Source: RYN-230 sp963851025 (GTDB lineage: Bacteria; Actinomycetota; Actinomycetes; Streptosporangiales; Streptosporangiaceae). From it: a stretch of DNA of 64,000 bases. The notes below the pieces were generated by a model that worked only from the letters and a program-made list of their open reading frames with translations, searched no databases and was not told the origin of the DNA. The DNA lies in the NCBI GenBank assembly GCA_963851025.1, contig CAWKOA010000019.1, positions 122,775 to 186,774 on the forward strand, in the 5' to 3' direction. Below, one piece after another: positions 18,811-27,219 of this stretch; position 1 is the first letter of the stretch, and each line of letters opens with the position of its first letter. A program made the translations under genes and the position numbers.

Positions 18811-19527
18811 GTGGATATCAGGGACAGCGCGAACCCGGTGCTGGAGCGGGCCGCGCGGTGGCTGGCCCGGGTCAACGCGCGCCACCCGTGGAATCACAAC
18901 GAGCACTTCCACGGCTGGATCCTGGGAAACCTGCCCGCCCGGCGGCGGGCCGCCTTAGACGTGGGCTGCGGGATGGGCGTGCTCGCCGGGAAACTGGCCC
19001 CGCACTTCGCGCGCGTCACGGGGATCGACGCGGATGAGGCCATGGCGGCCGCGGCGAGCGCGCGCGTGGCCCGCGGCCCGGCGGTGACCATCCGCCGGTG
19101 CCGCTTTGAGGAATTCGCCCCGGCCGCCGGGGACGTCGAGGCTGACCTGATCACGATGGTGGCCGTGCTGCACCATCTCGACCTCGATGACACCCTGGCC
19201 CGGATCCCCGGGCTGCTGGCCCCCGGCGGCCGCCTGTTCGTGGTCGGCCTCGCCCGGGTGAACTCGCCGGCTGATCTGGCGGTCGAGCTCATCTCAGCCG
19301 GGGTGAACCCGCTCATGGGCCTGATCAAGCATCCCCGGGCCGCCCGCCCGGCGGACCGGCCCGCGGCCGGCCCGCCGGCCATGCCGGTCAGGGATCCCGC
19401 CACCACCCTGGCCGAGATCACCGCCGCGGCCAGAACCTATCTCCCGGGCGCCACCGTCCGGCGGCGCTTGTTCTTCCGCTACACCCTGCGCTGGGACAAA
19501 CCAGTAGCCCGCGCGATGTCACGATAG
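18811..19527 (+). CDS. Class I SAM-dependent methyltransferase
   Basis: 238 aa from GTG 18811. SAM-binding motif I LDVGCGMGVLAGKLAP, motif II at VTGIDADEAM, then LITMVAVLHHLDLDDTLAR and LLAPGGRLFVVGLAR, the usual Methyltransf_11/25 order. N-terminus NARHPWNHNEHFHGWIL resembles small actinomycete methyltransferases of unknown substrate. It begins 10 nt after the patatin stop, so the two may be co-transcribed. Substrate unknown. Confidence 0.88.
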   Translation: MDIRDSANPVLERAARWLARVNARHPWNHNEHFHGWILGNLPARRRAALDVGCGMGVLAGKLAPHFARVTGIDADEAMAAAASARVARGPAVTIRRCRFEEFAPAAGDVEADLITMVAVLHHLDLDDTLARIPGLLAPGGRLFVVGLARVNSPADLAVELISAGVNPLMGLIKHPRAARPADRPAAGPPAMPVRDPATTLAEITAAARTYLPGATVRRRLFFRYTLRWDKPVARAMSR

Positions 19528-19532
19528 GACTC

Positions 19533-20024
19533 ATGCGCGCTCAGCGGTTCGGTGCTCACATCAGCTCTGATTCCAATGGCCGGGCGGTCATCGCAGTTCC
19601 GTTCGACCCAGACGAGACGTGGGGGGCCAAGGCCTACCACCCCGTGGGGGGGACGATCCAGCCGGTTGCCGGGACCACCTGCGGCAGGCGGCTCCGCGGC
19701 AGGATCACACCAGACGGCAGCCAATGGGTGTTCACACTAAACCCGATGTGGATGCGGGATACGGGCGTCGCAGCCGGCGATGAGGTGATCGTTGAACTGG
19801 AGCCGGAAGGCCCGCAGCGCGGCGATCTAGCCGACGATATCGCGTCGGCCCTGGAGGCCAGCCCGGCAGCTGCGGCGTTCTTCGACACCCTGGCCCAGTT
19901 CTACCGCAAGGCCTATCTGCGCTGGATCGATGCGACCACCCGCCGGCCCGAGTTGCGGGCCGCGCGCATCGCTGAAGTAGTGGAACTGCTGGCGGCCGGG
20001 ATCAAAGAGCGGCCACGAGCGTAA
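19533..20024 (+). CDS. DUF1905 / YdeI-OmdA-like protein
   Basis: 163 aa, starting 5 nt after the methyltransferase stop. N-terminal ~95 residues form the DUF1905 beta-barrel (AVIAVPFDPDETWG, RRLRGRITPDG, VAAGDEVIVELEPEGP), and the C-terminal helices (FFDTLAQFYRKAYLRWIDA) match the YdeI/OmdA bacteriocin-protection motif. Biochemical function is not established for the family. Probably translated with the methyltransferase. Confidence 0.85.
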   Translation: MRAQRFGAHISSDSNGRAVIAVPFDPDETWGAKAYHPVGGTIQPVAGTTCGRRLRGRITPDGSQWVFTLNPMWMRDTGVAAGDEVIVELEPEGPQRGDLADDIASALEASPAAAAFFDTLAQFYRKAYLRWIDATTRRPELRAARIAEVVELLAAGIKERPRA

Positions 20025-20127
20025 CCGCAGGCCCTGCGGTCGCCGGTCATGATCCGCCAGCGGTCCCGGAATCCGCTTCCGGATTAATGAGTGGTCCGGG
20101 CCGGGCCGCCGTGGCTAGCGTGGCCCG

Positions 20128-20673
20128 GTGCATAGCGACAGGACAGGCAGGACCGGGCCGGGGCCGGCGCTTCGCCTCCGGCCGCCGGGGCCCGGGGACG
20201 AGGCGGCCTTCCGTGAGGCTGGCCGGGTCATGGCGGCGGAGGGGTTCACGTTCGGCCTGGGCCTCAAACCGGGCATGGCGTGGGAGGAGTACCTGAAGAC
20301 GCTGCGTGACGAGCTGGCCGGGCGCGACCTGCCGCCGGACCGGGTTCCCGCCGCGTTCCTCGTCGCCGACGTCGGGGGAGAGATCGTGGGCCGGGCGTCG
20401 ATCCGGCACGAGCTCAACGATTTCCTGGCGCGGGAAGGCGGCCACATCGGCTACTGCGTGCTTCCCGGGCGCCGGCGGCGCGGCTACGCCACCGAGATCC
20501 TCCGGCAGAGCCTGATCATCGCCCGGGCCAGCGGCGTCGGCCGCGTCCTGGTCATCTGCGATGACGGCAACGCCGGGTCCAGGGCCGTCATCGAGGCGTG
20601 CGGCGGGCAGCTTGAGTCAGTCGCCGAGATCACCGCCGGCGCGCCCCCGATCCGGCGGTACTGGATCGACTGA
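20128..20673 (+). CDS. GNAT-family N-acetyltransferase
   Basis: 181 aa from GTG 20128. The acetyl-CoA pyrophosphate loop is LPGRRRRGYATEILRQSL, preceded by the beta4 strand GGHIGYCVL; the fold order (LRPPGPGDEAAFREA, AFLVADVGGEIVGRASIR) is standard GNAT. Similar proteins acetylate small amines or antibiotics; no substrate clue here. Transcription ends at the strong hairpin just downstream. Confidence 0.9.
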   Translation: MHSDRTGRTGPGPALRLRPPGPGDEAAFREAGRVMAAEGFTFGLGLKPGMAWEEYLKTLRDELAGRDLPPDRVPAAFLVADVGGEIVGRASIRHELNDFLAREGGHIGYCVLPGRRRRGYATEILRQSLIIARASGVGRVLVICDDGNAGSRAVIEACGGQLESVAEITAGAPPIRRYWID

Positions 20674-20709
20674 GCTCCGGGAGTCACGGTCATGGACCCG
20701 CTGCACAGC

Positions 20710-20743
20710 CCTTGGGGCGGGCCCTGGCGGGCCCGCCCCAAGG
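20710..20743. terminator. 15-bp hairpin terminator between convergent genes
   Basis: CCTTGGGGCGGGCCC and GGGCCCGCCCCAAGG are perfectly complementary around a TGGC loop. It lies between the GNAT gene and the convergent HAF-repeat gene and can serve both. Confidence 0.85.
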
Positions 20744-20777
20744 CGGTTTCCCGGCGATGCCGCCGGCCTGGTGGTGA

Positions 20778-21809
20778 TCAGGGAGTGGCGAGCATCCCGT
20801 CGGTGTTGCCGGCCGCGTCCGTGTAGAAGCCGACCAGGTCACCGGCGTTGTTCACGCCGTTGATGAGCGTGGTGCCCACGCCGTTCGGGTCGTCCACCGA
20901 GGTGAAGGTCCCGTTCTGCCAGGTGAAGCCGTGCGAGGCGGCGGAGCTCCCGCTGCCTACCGTGTAGGCGCCCACGACCTCACCGTGGTCGTTGAGCCCG
21001 AAGGCCTGGGTCATGGTGGCCCCCGGGAAGGCGAGGGTGATGAACTTGCCGCTCGCCCGCCGCACGAAGGCGTCGGTGGTCCCGCCGGAGGTGACGTAGA
21101 AGCCGGCGACGGCCCCGTTGTTGTTGATCGCCGCTGCCGTCAGGCTCGGGCCCTTGGTGCCGCCCGGCGCCCCGGGGACCAGCACCCGGGTGAACACGTG
21201 GCTGTGGATGTTGTACTCAAAGCCCCGGTTACTGCCCTGGCCGTTGGTGTAGAAGCCCACCGTGACGCCGGAGTCGTTGACGCCCAGCAGCTGGTCCACC
21301 GGCGGGTTCGCGTTGTCCCCGGTCGGGAAGTTCACCTCGTGGAAGTGCCCGTTCTTGGCGTAGAACCCGAAGTTGTTGTTGACCATGCTGGCCTTGTTCT
21401 GGGTGGACCAGAAGCCGACCGTGACGCCGTGGTCGTTCAGCCCGGTGACCTGGGTCTGCTTCGAGCCCGGGAAGTTCTCGCTGATGTAGTTGCCCTGGCC
21501 GTACGGCGGCAGCAGCCGGTAGCCCTGGTTCCGGTGGCCCTTCGCGCCTGACCCGAAGTACCCGGCGATCTTCCCGTGGTTGTTGATCCCGAGCAGCTGG
21601 TTGAACGTCACGTCGTGGTTGTTGTTCAGGGTCCTGAAGGTGTACGTGGTGCTCGCACCAGCCGGCGCGATCATCGTCAGGGCCGCGGTCGCGGCCAGTG
21701 CCCCCGTGGCGACCGCGGCCGCCCCCAGGCGGATCGGCTTCGTCCAGCGGGAGCGGCGTCCGGGTCCGTCGGCCGCGGCACCGTTGCTCGTGCGGTCGGC
21801 AGCGTTCAT
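20778..21809 (-). CDS. Secreted HAF-repeat (extracellular repeat) protein
   Basis: 343 aa from ATG 21809 (AGGAAAGG upstream). A basic start (GRRSRWTKPIR) and hydrophobic stretch ending APAGAS form a signal peptide. The mature part repeats a ~40-residue beta unit with the signature (G)xNxxGxxVGxY/F: LLGINNHGKIAGYFG, LNDHGVTVGFW, VNDSGVTVGFYT, INNNGAVAGFYV, LNDHGEVVGAYTV, VNNAGDLVGFYTD, six to seven units, probably a beta-propeller. No catalytic motif. Located alone, with its promoter toward the divergent-side gap at 21.8-22.0 kb. Confidence 0.88.
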   Translation of the reverse strand: MNAADRTSNGAAADGPGRRSRWTKPIRLGAAAVATGALAATAALTMIAPAGASTTYTFRTLNNNHDVTFNQLLGINNHGKIAGYFGSGAKGHRNQGYRLLPPYGQGNYISENFPGSKQTQVTGLNDHGVTVGFWSTQNKASMVNNNFGFYAKNGHFHEVNFPTGDNANPPVDQLLGVNDSGVTVGFYTNGQGSNRGFEYNIHSHVFTRVLVPGAPGGTKGPSLTAAAINNNGAVAGFYVTSGGTTDAFVRRASGKFITLAFPGATMTQAFGLNDHGEVVGAYTVGSGSSAASHGFTWQNGTFTSVDDPNGVGTTLINGVNNAGDLVGFYTDAAGNTDGMLATP

Positions 21810-22005
21810 GGGTGGGTCCTTTCCTGTGCATTGCCCCTGTGCATGGGATGGCGGGCGGTGCATGTCAGCCGCTCGCCGTGGTTGCCCTGCTGCCGGAGAG
21901 CCTGGCCAGCGGCCCGGGGGGATTCGCCGGGTGCTCAAGGGGAACCACGGGGGACCGGGGACGGCCGGGGTGCGGGGAGGTACGGGGCAGCGGGGGAGCG
22001 AGGGG

Positions 22006-22413
22006 TCAGCGGGCCGCGCCTGATCCATCCAGCCGCCAGGCGTCCGCGACGATGCACCAGGCCCCGCCGGGCTGCCGCCGCACCATGGTGGAACCGAGCC
22101 CGCTCAGCTCCACCTGGCGGGAGTCGGCCGCCCGGCCGGACATCCGCCGGTCGCCCAGGACCAGGGCCAGGTCACCTGCGGGCAGCACGGCGCAGACCGT
22201 GACCGACAGGGGCAGGCGCCAGGCCATGAGGCCGGTGAGCAGGTCGCGGACGCTGGCCGGGTGAGCAGGCTCCGCGATCCAGGGCTGGAGCAGCGCCCCG
22301 CGCTCGTACTGGGCGAGCGCCGCCTCGAGGTCTCCATCACTGAGCGCCGCGCTGACCAGTTCCAGGGCCTCCTCCGGCCGGTGGGCGGCCGGAGGCCCAA
22401 TCGGATCGGACAG
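22006..22413 (-). CDS. SnoaL/NTF2-like small protein with apparent CTG start
   Basis: About 135 aa. The frame EEALELVSAALSDGDLEAAL...LLTGLMAWRLPLS...WCIVADAWR is an NTF2-like cone fold as in SnoaL/DUF4440 proteins. No ATG, GTG or TTG occurs in frame before the ATG at 22227, which would cut the first half of the domain. GGAGGT at 22421-22426 lies 7 nt before a CTG at 22413, so a CTG start is the best reading; a sequence error is the alternative. It follows the large regulator gene by ~100 nt on the same strand. Function unknown. Confidence 0.6.
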   Translation of the reverse strand: MSDPIGPPAAHRPEEALELVSAALSDGDLEAALAQYERGALLQPWIAEPAHPASVRDLLTGLMAWRLPLSVTVCAVLPAGDLALVLGDRRMSGRAADSRQVELSGLGSTMVRRQPGGAWCIVADAWRLDGSGAAR

Positions 22414-22516
22414 AGCCAGTACCTCCGTTCCGGCGAGTTTCGCGCCACGATCGCAGGGCGCTCGGGGGGAACGGCGCGGCGCGGGGGGAAACTCGGGGGG
22501 ATTCGCGGGGGGAGGG

Positions 22517-25500
22517 CTACCGCGCGCCCAGCAGGCGCCGGTACAGCGCCGTGGTCTCGGCCGCCGGAGCCACCCCGACCTGTTCTTCCAGCAGCGTGAC
22601 CAGGTCCTCGTAGTGCCGTACGGCGCGTGCCGTCTCGCCGAGGTGCTGCCAGCAGCTCATCAGCTCACGGTGCGCGGTCTCGTTCAGCGGCTCGTGGGCC
22701 ACCACCCGCCGGAAGGCCACGGCCGCCGGGGCGTAACGGCCCGCGGCGACGTGCAGCCGGCCGGTGGCCAGCAGCGCCGACTCGAAGCTGCGGCGCAACT
22801 GCGCCCGGCGTTCCTGGGCCCACTCACCCGCCACCAGCCCATCCAGGAAATCGCCGCCGTAAGCGGCCAGGGCCCGCTGCAGGTGGGGCAGGGCCGCGGC
22901 GGCCGGGCGGGCTTTCCTGGCCGCGTCCAGGGCCTGCTCGAACGTGGCCAGGTCGCAGTCGTGCTCCCACTCGGGATTGAAGCTGTAGCGGCCGTCCGCG
23001 TACCGGACCCACCCGGGGTGGCCGAGCGCGCGGCGGAGCCCGCGCAGCGCGGTGTGCAGTGCGTTGCCCAGCTGCTGGCGCGGCTGGTCGGGCCAGAGCG
23101 CCGCGCCGATCTGCTCCCGGGTCAGCGGCGGCGACGCGACCAGGAGGAACAGCAGTTCCCGGGGCTTCGCGTAGCCCCAGTCCGCGGCGGTCAGCGGGGT
23201 ATCCGCCCGGTGCACGGCCGCCGCGCCGAGCGCCTGGATCCGCAGCGGCGCGGGCGAGGCTGGGGCCGGGGCCGGGGCTGGGGCCGGGGCCGGGGCCGGG
23301 GCTTCGCGGGCGGCGGCCGTCGTCGCCTCAGCCGGCGGGCCGGAGGGTGCGGGCGGCCCCGCCGCCGTTTCCGCGCCCGGGGCGTCCGCGGCTGGCCATT
23401 CTCCCTGCAGTTCAGCCAGCAGCATGTCGGGTGAGGCCAGGAGTCCCTGCTGCCACGCGGCGGTGAACGCGCCGGCACCGAGCGCGGCCTGCGCGGCCGC
23501 CTGGGTCCGGGTGTGCTGCTCTTCCTCGCAGGGCGGGATCACCGTGCCGATCGCGTCCCGGATCGCCCCGGCCGCCCCGAGCAGCCGGGCCGCCTGGACC
23601 GCGCTGCCCCGGGTCAGGGACACCGCCGCCAGGTCTTCCAGCAGGCTGGACATCCGCCACTGGTCGCGCAGCTCACGATGCACCGCGAGGCTGCGCACCA
23701 GCAGCGGGCCGGCCGCGGGATCGCCGTCCCCGGTGGCGAGCAGCCCCAGCTGTTCCAGCGACCACGCCACCCCCTCGTTGAAGCCGATCCGCTCCGACGC
23801 GGACCGGCTCTCGGCCAGCAGGGTGGCCGCCTGCTCACGATCCCCCTGATAGCGCGCGACCGCGGCCAGGCTGATCAGCGACCAGGCGATGCCCTCCACG
23901 TCGCCCAGCTCGCGGAACATGGCCAGGGCCGTGCCGCACTCCTCGCTGGCCCGCCCGAAGTCGCACTGCAGCCACGAGGCGAAACCCAGGTAACCATGCG
24001 CCCGCGCCGCCGCCCACTGGTCACCGATGGCCTCGGCGAGGGCCAGCGCCTCGGCGTGCAGTTCCATCGAACGGCCGTACCGGCCGTGCTCCCGGGCCAC
24101 GCTTCCGAGCACCTGCAGGGTGTCGGCGACTCCGCGGGCATCCCCGGTGTCACGGAAGATGCGCAGCGCCGCTTCCAGGCGGCGGACCGCGGCGACGTAG
24201 TCGCATTGCAGGAAGGCCAGCCGCCCGCTGCCGAGCAGCACGGTGGCCCGCAGCGCCGCGGGAGCGTCCGGGCCGTCCGCGGCCGCGGCGTCCATCCACT
24301 GCCGGACCTCGTGGTAATGGCCGCGCAGGTACGCGTACTGGCCCAGCGAGCTGGCGATCCTCAGCGCCCCGATGGAGTCCCCGGACTCGCGGGCGTATCC
24401 CAGGGCGGCCCGGATGTTCGGTGTCTCCGCGTCCAGGCGGTCCAGCTCGCGTTCCAGGCCGCCGGGTCCCTGGCCTGGTGCGCCACGGTCGATCCGTGTC
24501 CCGGCCTCCTCGACGAGGCTGACGTAGCAGCGGAGGTGGGCCTGCCGGGCCGCCGCCTCCTCCCCGGCCTCGGCCAGCCGCTCACGCGCGTAGTCGCGGA
24601 CCGTGCCCAGCAGGTGATAGCGCACGTCGGCGGCGTGATCGACGCGCAGCAGCGACTTGTCGGCCAGCCGGGCCAGCAGGTCAAGGGTGTGCTCCGCGCG
24701 GATGTCGCCGGCCGCCAGCACCTGCTCGGCGGCCGTCAGCGTGAACCCGCCGGCGAACACGGCCAGGCGGCGGAACGCGGCCCGCTCGTCGCCGGCCAGC
24801 AGGTCGTGGCTCCAGTCGAGCGTCCCGCGGAGGGCCTGGTGACGCAGGGGCGCGCTGCGGGATCCGCCCACCAGGACCGTGAACACGTCGTCCAGGCGCT
24901 CGGCCAGCTGGCCCGCCGAGAGGATGCGCATCCGCGCGGCGGCCAGCTCGATCGCCAGCGGCAGCCCGTCGACTCGCCGGCACACCTGCAGCACGGCGGC
25001 CGCGTTGTCCGCGGAGAGCCGGAACGACGGCAGCACCAGCTGCGCCCGCTGCTCGAAGAGCCGCACCGCGTCGAACGCGGCCAGGTCGGCCAGGGCCGGT
25101 GCCTCCCCGTCCCCGGGCAGTGAGAGCGGCGGAACCGCCCACTTCCGCTCCCCGTCCACGCCGAGCACCTCCCGGCTGGTGGCGAGGACGGACAGGGCGG
25201 GGCAGGAGCCGAGCAGCCGTTCGGTGAGGTCGCTCACGGCGGCGGTCAGGTGCTCGCAGTTGTCCAGGATGAGCAGCAGCGGGGTATCGCCCACGTGCTC
25301 GGCGATGCTCTCCGCCGTGTCCCGCCCCAGGCTGTCCGGCACGCCGAGGCCGGTGGCCACCGCCTCGCCGACGACGGCCGGATCGCTGATGGGGCCCAGC
25401 TCAACCCAGCACGCGCCGGAGAAGGACGGCCCCGCCGCGCTGGCCACGGCCAGGGCCAGCCGGGTCTTTCCCGTCCCGCCCGGGCCGGTCAGCGTGAGCA

Positions 25501-25603
25501 GGCGGCTGCGCGACAGGCTGTCCAGGACGTCATGAAGCTCGCGCTGGCGGCCCACCAGCGGAACAAGCCTGGACGGGAGCCGCCCGGTATTCAGCGCCGC
25601 CAC
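22517..25603 (-). CDS. Large ATPase-TPR regulator with C-terminal SARP (BTAD) module
   Basis: 1028 aa. Residues ~10-330 are an NB-ARC/STAND ATPase: LVGRQRELHDVLD, P-loop GPGGTGKT (40-47), Walker B LLLILDNCEHL, and a winged-helix segment. Residues ~350-720 form TPR-type helices (QVLGSVAREHGRYGRSMELH). After an alanine/proline repeat linker (~755-780) comes an OmpR-type DNA-binding domain (LLFLLVASPPLTREQIGAALW) and a BTAD domain ending EEQVGVAPAAETTALYRRL. AfsR has these modules in the opposite order. Such proteins activate antibiotic or other specialised gene sets; no biosynthetic cluster is adjacent. Confidence 0.85.
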   Translation of the reverse strand: MAALNTGRLPSRLVPLVGRQRELHDVLDSLSRSRLLTLTGPGGTGKTRLALAVASAAGPSFSGACWVELGPISDPAVVGEAVATGLGVPDSLGRDTAESIAEHVGDTPLLLILDNCEHLTAAVSDLTERLLGSCPALSVLATSREVLGVDGERKWAVPPLSLPGDGEAPALADLAAFDAVRLFEQRAQLVLPSFRLSADNAAAVLQVCRRVDGLPLAIELAAARMRILSAGQLAERLDDVFTVLVGGSRSAPLRHQALRGTLDWSHDLLAGDERAAFRRLAVFAGGFTLTAAEQVLAAGDIRAEHTLDLLARLADKSLLRVDHAADVRYHLLGTVRDYARERLAEAGEEAAARQAHLRCYVSLVEEAGTRIDRGAPGQGPGGLERELDRLDAETPNIRAALGYARESGDSIGALRIASSLGQYAYLRGHYHEVRQWMDAAAADGPDAPAALRATVLLGSGRLAFLQCDYVAAVRRLEAALRIFRDTGDARGVADTLQVLGSVAREHGRYGRSMELHAEALALAEAIGDQWAAARAHGYLGFASWLQCDFGRASEECGTALAMFRELGDVEGIAWSLISLAAVARYQGDREQAATLLAESRSASERIGFNEGVAWSLEQLGLLATGDGDPAAGPLLVRSLAVHRELRDQWRMSSLLEDLAAVSLTRGSAVQAARLLGAAGAIRDAIGTVIPPCEEEQHTRTQAAAQAALGAGAFTAAWQQGLLASPDMLLAELQGEWPAADAPGAETAAGPPAPSGPPAEATTAAAREAPAPAPAPAPAPAPASPAPLRIQALGAAAVHRADTPLTAADWGYAKPRELLFLLVASPPLTREQIGAALWPDQPRQQLGNALHTALRGLRRALGHPGWVRYADGRYSFNPEWEHDCDLATFEQALDAARKARPAAAALPHLQRALAAYGGDFLDGLVAGEWAQERRAQLRRSFESALLATGRLHVAAGRYAPAAVAFRRVVAHEPLNETAHRELMSCWQHLGETARAVRHYEDLVTLLEEQVGVAPAAETTALYRRLLGAR

Positions 25604-26163
25604 GTGTCCCGCCCTCCACTTGGCTCACGCCAGCACCCGCCCGGGCAGGCGTGCCCCGTGGCGCACCAACTCGAGCGGCCCGGTCTGGGCCGGGCCCGTT
25701 CACATTCTCCCCCAGCGCCGGGCAACACCCCAGCCCCGCGCGCGGGTGCGTTATTGAATTGGGCCCCTGTTTCCATCCGCGAGGGGAACTGGAGGCCTTT
25801 CCTGGCCAGCCGCCGGGGGCGGCCTGGTGCCGAATAGCAATGGGAGCTTCATGTCAAGCTCATGAATAGGAAAACCTCTGGGATGCCGGGGGCCGGCGCG
25901 GTGCCCGGCACCCCGGTCACGGCGGGCCGCGGCCCGTCCCGACTCCCGGCGGCGCCGGCCAGGCCCCGGGCCGCGGTACCGCTCGCGGGCAGGTCTCCCG
26001 CCGCGGGCCCTGGGCTACGGAGCTTTTCCTGCCCGCGACCTCCTATTCTGCATAACTGCCTTTCTTGCCGGTGCCCGCCCGCAGGCCCGGGTGATCTCTG
26101 CCGTCCATTTATCCCGGCGGCTATGGCCTGGTTCAGGCCATTAACCAGACGGGCCGGGCGGGC
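25604..26163. other. 560-bp intergenic region without a supported gene
   Basis: Lies upstream of the large regulator and downstream of the Rieske gene. A + strand frame at 25862-26218 is proline/arginine rich with no domain, and I see no RNA gene. Presumably carries the regulator promoter. Confidence 0.5.
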
Positions 26164-27219
26164 TTACGAGGGCGCGTCACTGGTGGCCAGCCCGGCCGAC
26201 CGCATGGCCTTGCGGTAGGCGACGGCGACCGCGTCGAACTTCAGGTGCAGCTCGGCCGCCAGGTCGAAGGGCACCCGCTCAGGCCGCTGTGACTCGACGA
26301 CCCGCTGGTCCTGGCCGAAGATCGTGTCCTCGAACTCCTGGATGACCCCGGCCGGCTGGCCGAGGTTGTAGTTGCGGCCGATGATGACGTATCCCGCGCA
26401 GCGGTCCGCGGCGATGGGCTGGGAGGCGAAGAAGTACACCATGCCCCGTTCCCCGCCCCAGCCCAGGCGCAGCGCGATGGTGTACGGCAGGTGCAGCTCG
26501 TAGCGGCTGCGGCGTTCCGGGGGACCGGCCTGCTCGTTGCCGAAGACCGGGAAGTCATCGGAATTGGGCGCTTCCGGCCGGACGATCTCGTAGTGCAGCA
26601 CGTGTCCCTCGGTGCGGACCTCGTGGCGGGGCACTACCGGCCGGTCCGGGTCGCCCAGCAATCCCGGATGGACCCAGGGGAAATGCCCGAAGTCCGTGAA
26701 GTTCTCCACCTGCCGGGCGGCGTCGCACTCCCAGCGGTAGGGCCCGGCGGGCACCACGGCCCAGCTCTCGTCTTCCAGTTCGGGCACGTGCGGAAGCGGC
26801 CACCGAGCCTCTTCCAGCGTGACCCAGACCAGGCCATAGCGTTCCTGGCAGCCGAACGCGCCGATCCGCGCCTTGGCCGGAACCCGGGCCGGGTCCTCCA
26901 GCTGCGGGATGGCCACGCAGCGCCCATCCGGTCCGTAACGCCAGCCGTGATACGGGCAGACGAGCTCATCCCCGGTGACCCACCCGAGTGACAGTGCCGT
27001 GCCGCGGTGCACGCACAGGTCCGAGTTGGCCCGCGGCTGGCCGTCCGGGCCGCGCCACAGCACCAGGGCCTCGCCCAGCAGGTCAGCGTGCACCGGCCGG
27101 TCTGTGAGGTCGCGGCTGAACGCGACCGGATGCCAGCACCCCCGCAGCATCCGCGCGTCAGCAAAGGCCGCAGGCCCGCTCACGGTGTCACGTCCCGCAT
27201 GTCGCCCTCCCTCGGTCAT
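26164..27219 (-). CDS. Rieske [2Fe-2S] aromatic ring-hydroxylating oxygenase, large subunit type
   Basis: About 351 aa from ATG 27219 (32-nt overlap with the protease gene) or 339 aa from GTG 27183, 4 nt after that gene's stop. The Rieske centre is CVHRGTALSLGWVT then CPYHGWRYG. The C-terminal catalytic domain has the helix NFTDFGHFPWVHPGLLG, which supplies the mononuclear iron ligands (Asp-x2-His-x4-His pattern, with an Asp late). The closest type is the phenylpropionate/VanA-like dioxygenase group. No ferredoxin or reductase gene is adjacent. Substrate unknown. Confidence 0.85.
   Translation of the reverse strand: MTEGGRHAGRDTVSGPAAFADARMLRGCWHPVAFSRDLTDRPVHADLLGEALVLWRGPDGQPRANSDLCVHRGTALSLGWVTGDELVCPYHGWRYGPDGRCVAIPQLEDPARVPAKARIGAFGCQERYGLVWVTLEEARWPLPHVPELEDESWAVVPAGPYRWECDAARQVENFTDFGHFPWVHPGLLGDPDRPVVPRHEVRTEGHVLHYEIVRPEAPNSDDFPVFGNEQAGPPERRSRYELHLPYTIALRLGWGGERGMVYFFASQPIAADRCAGYVIIGRNYNLGQPAGVIQEFEDTIFGQDQRVVESQRPERVPFDLAAELHLKFDAVAVAYRKAMRSAGLATSDAPS

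Noticed and set aside
25862..26218. Possible small gene in the 25.6-26.2 kb gap
   Set aside because: Pro/Arg/Gly-rich, no ribosome site, no domain; overlaps the end of the Rieske gene.
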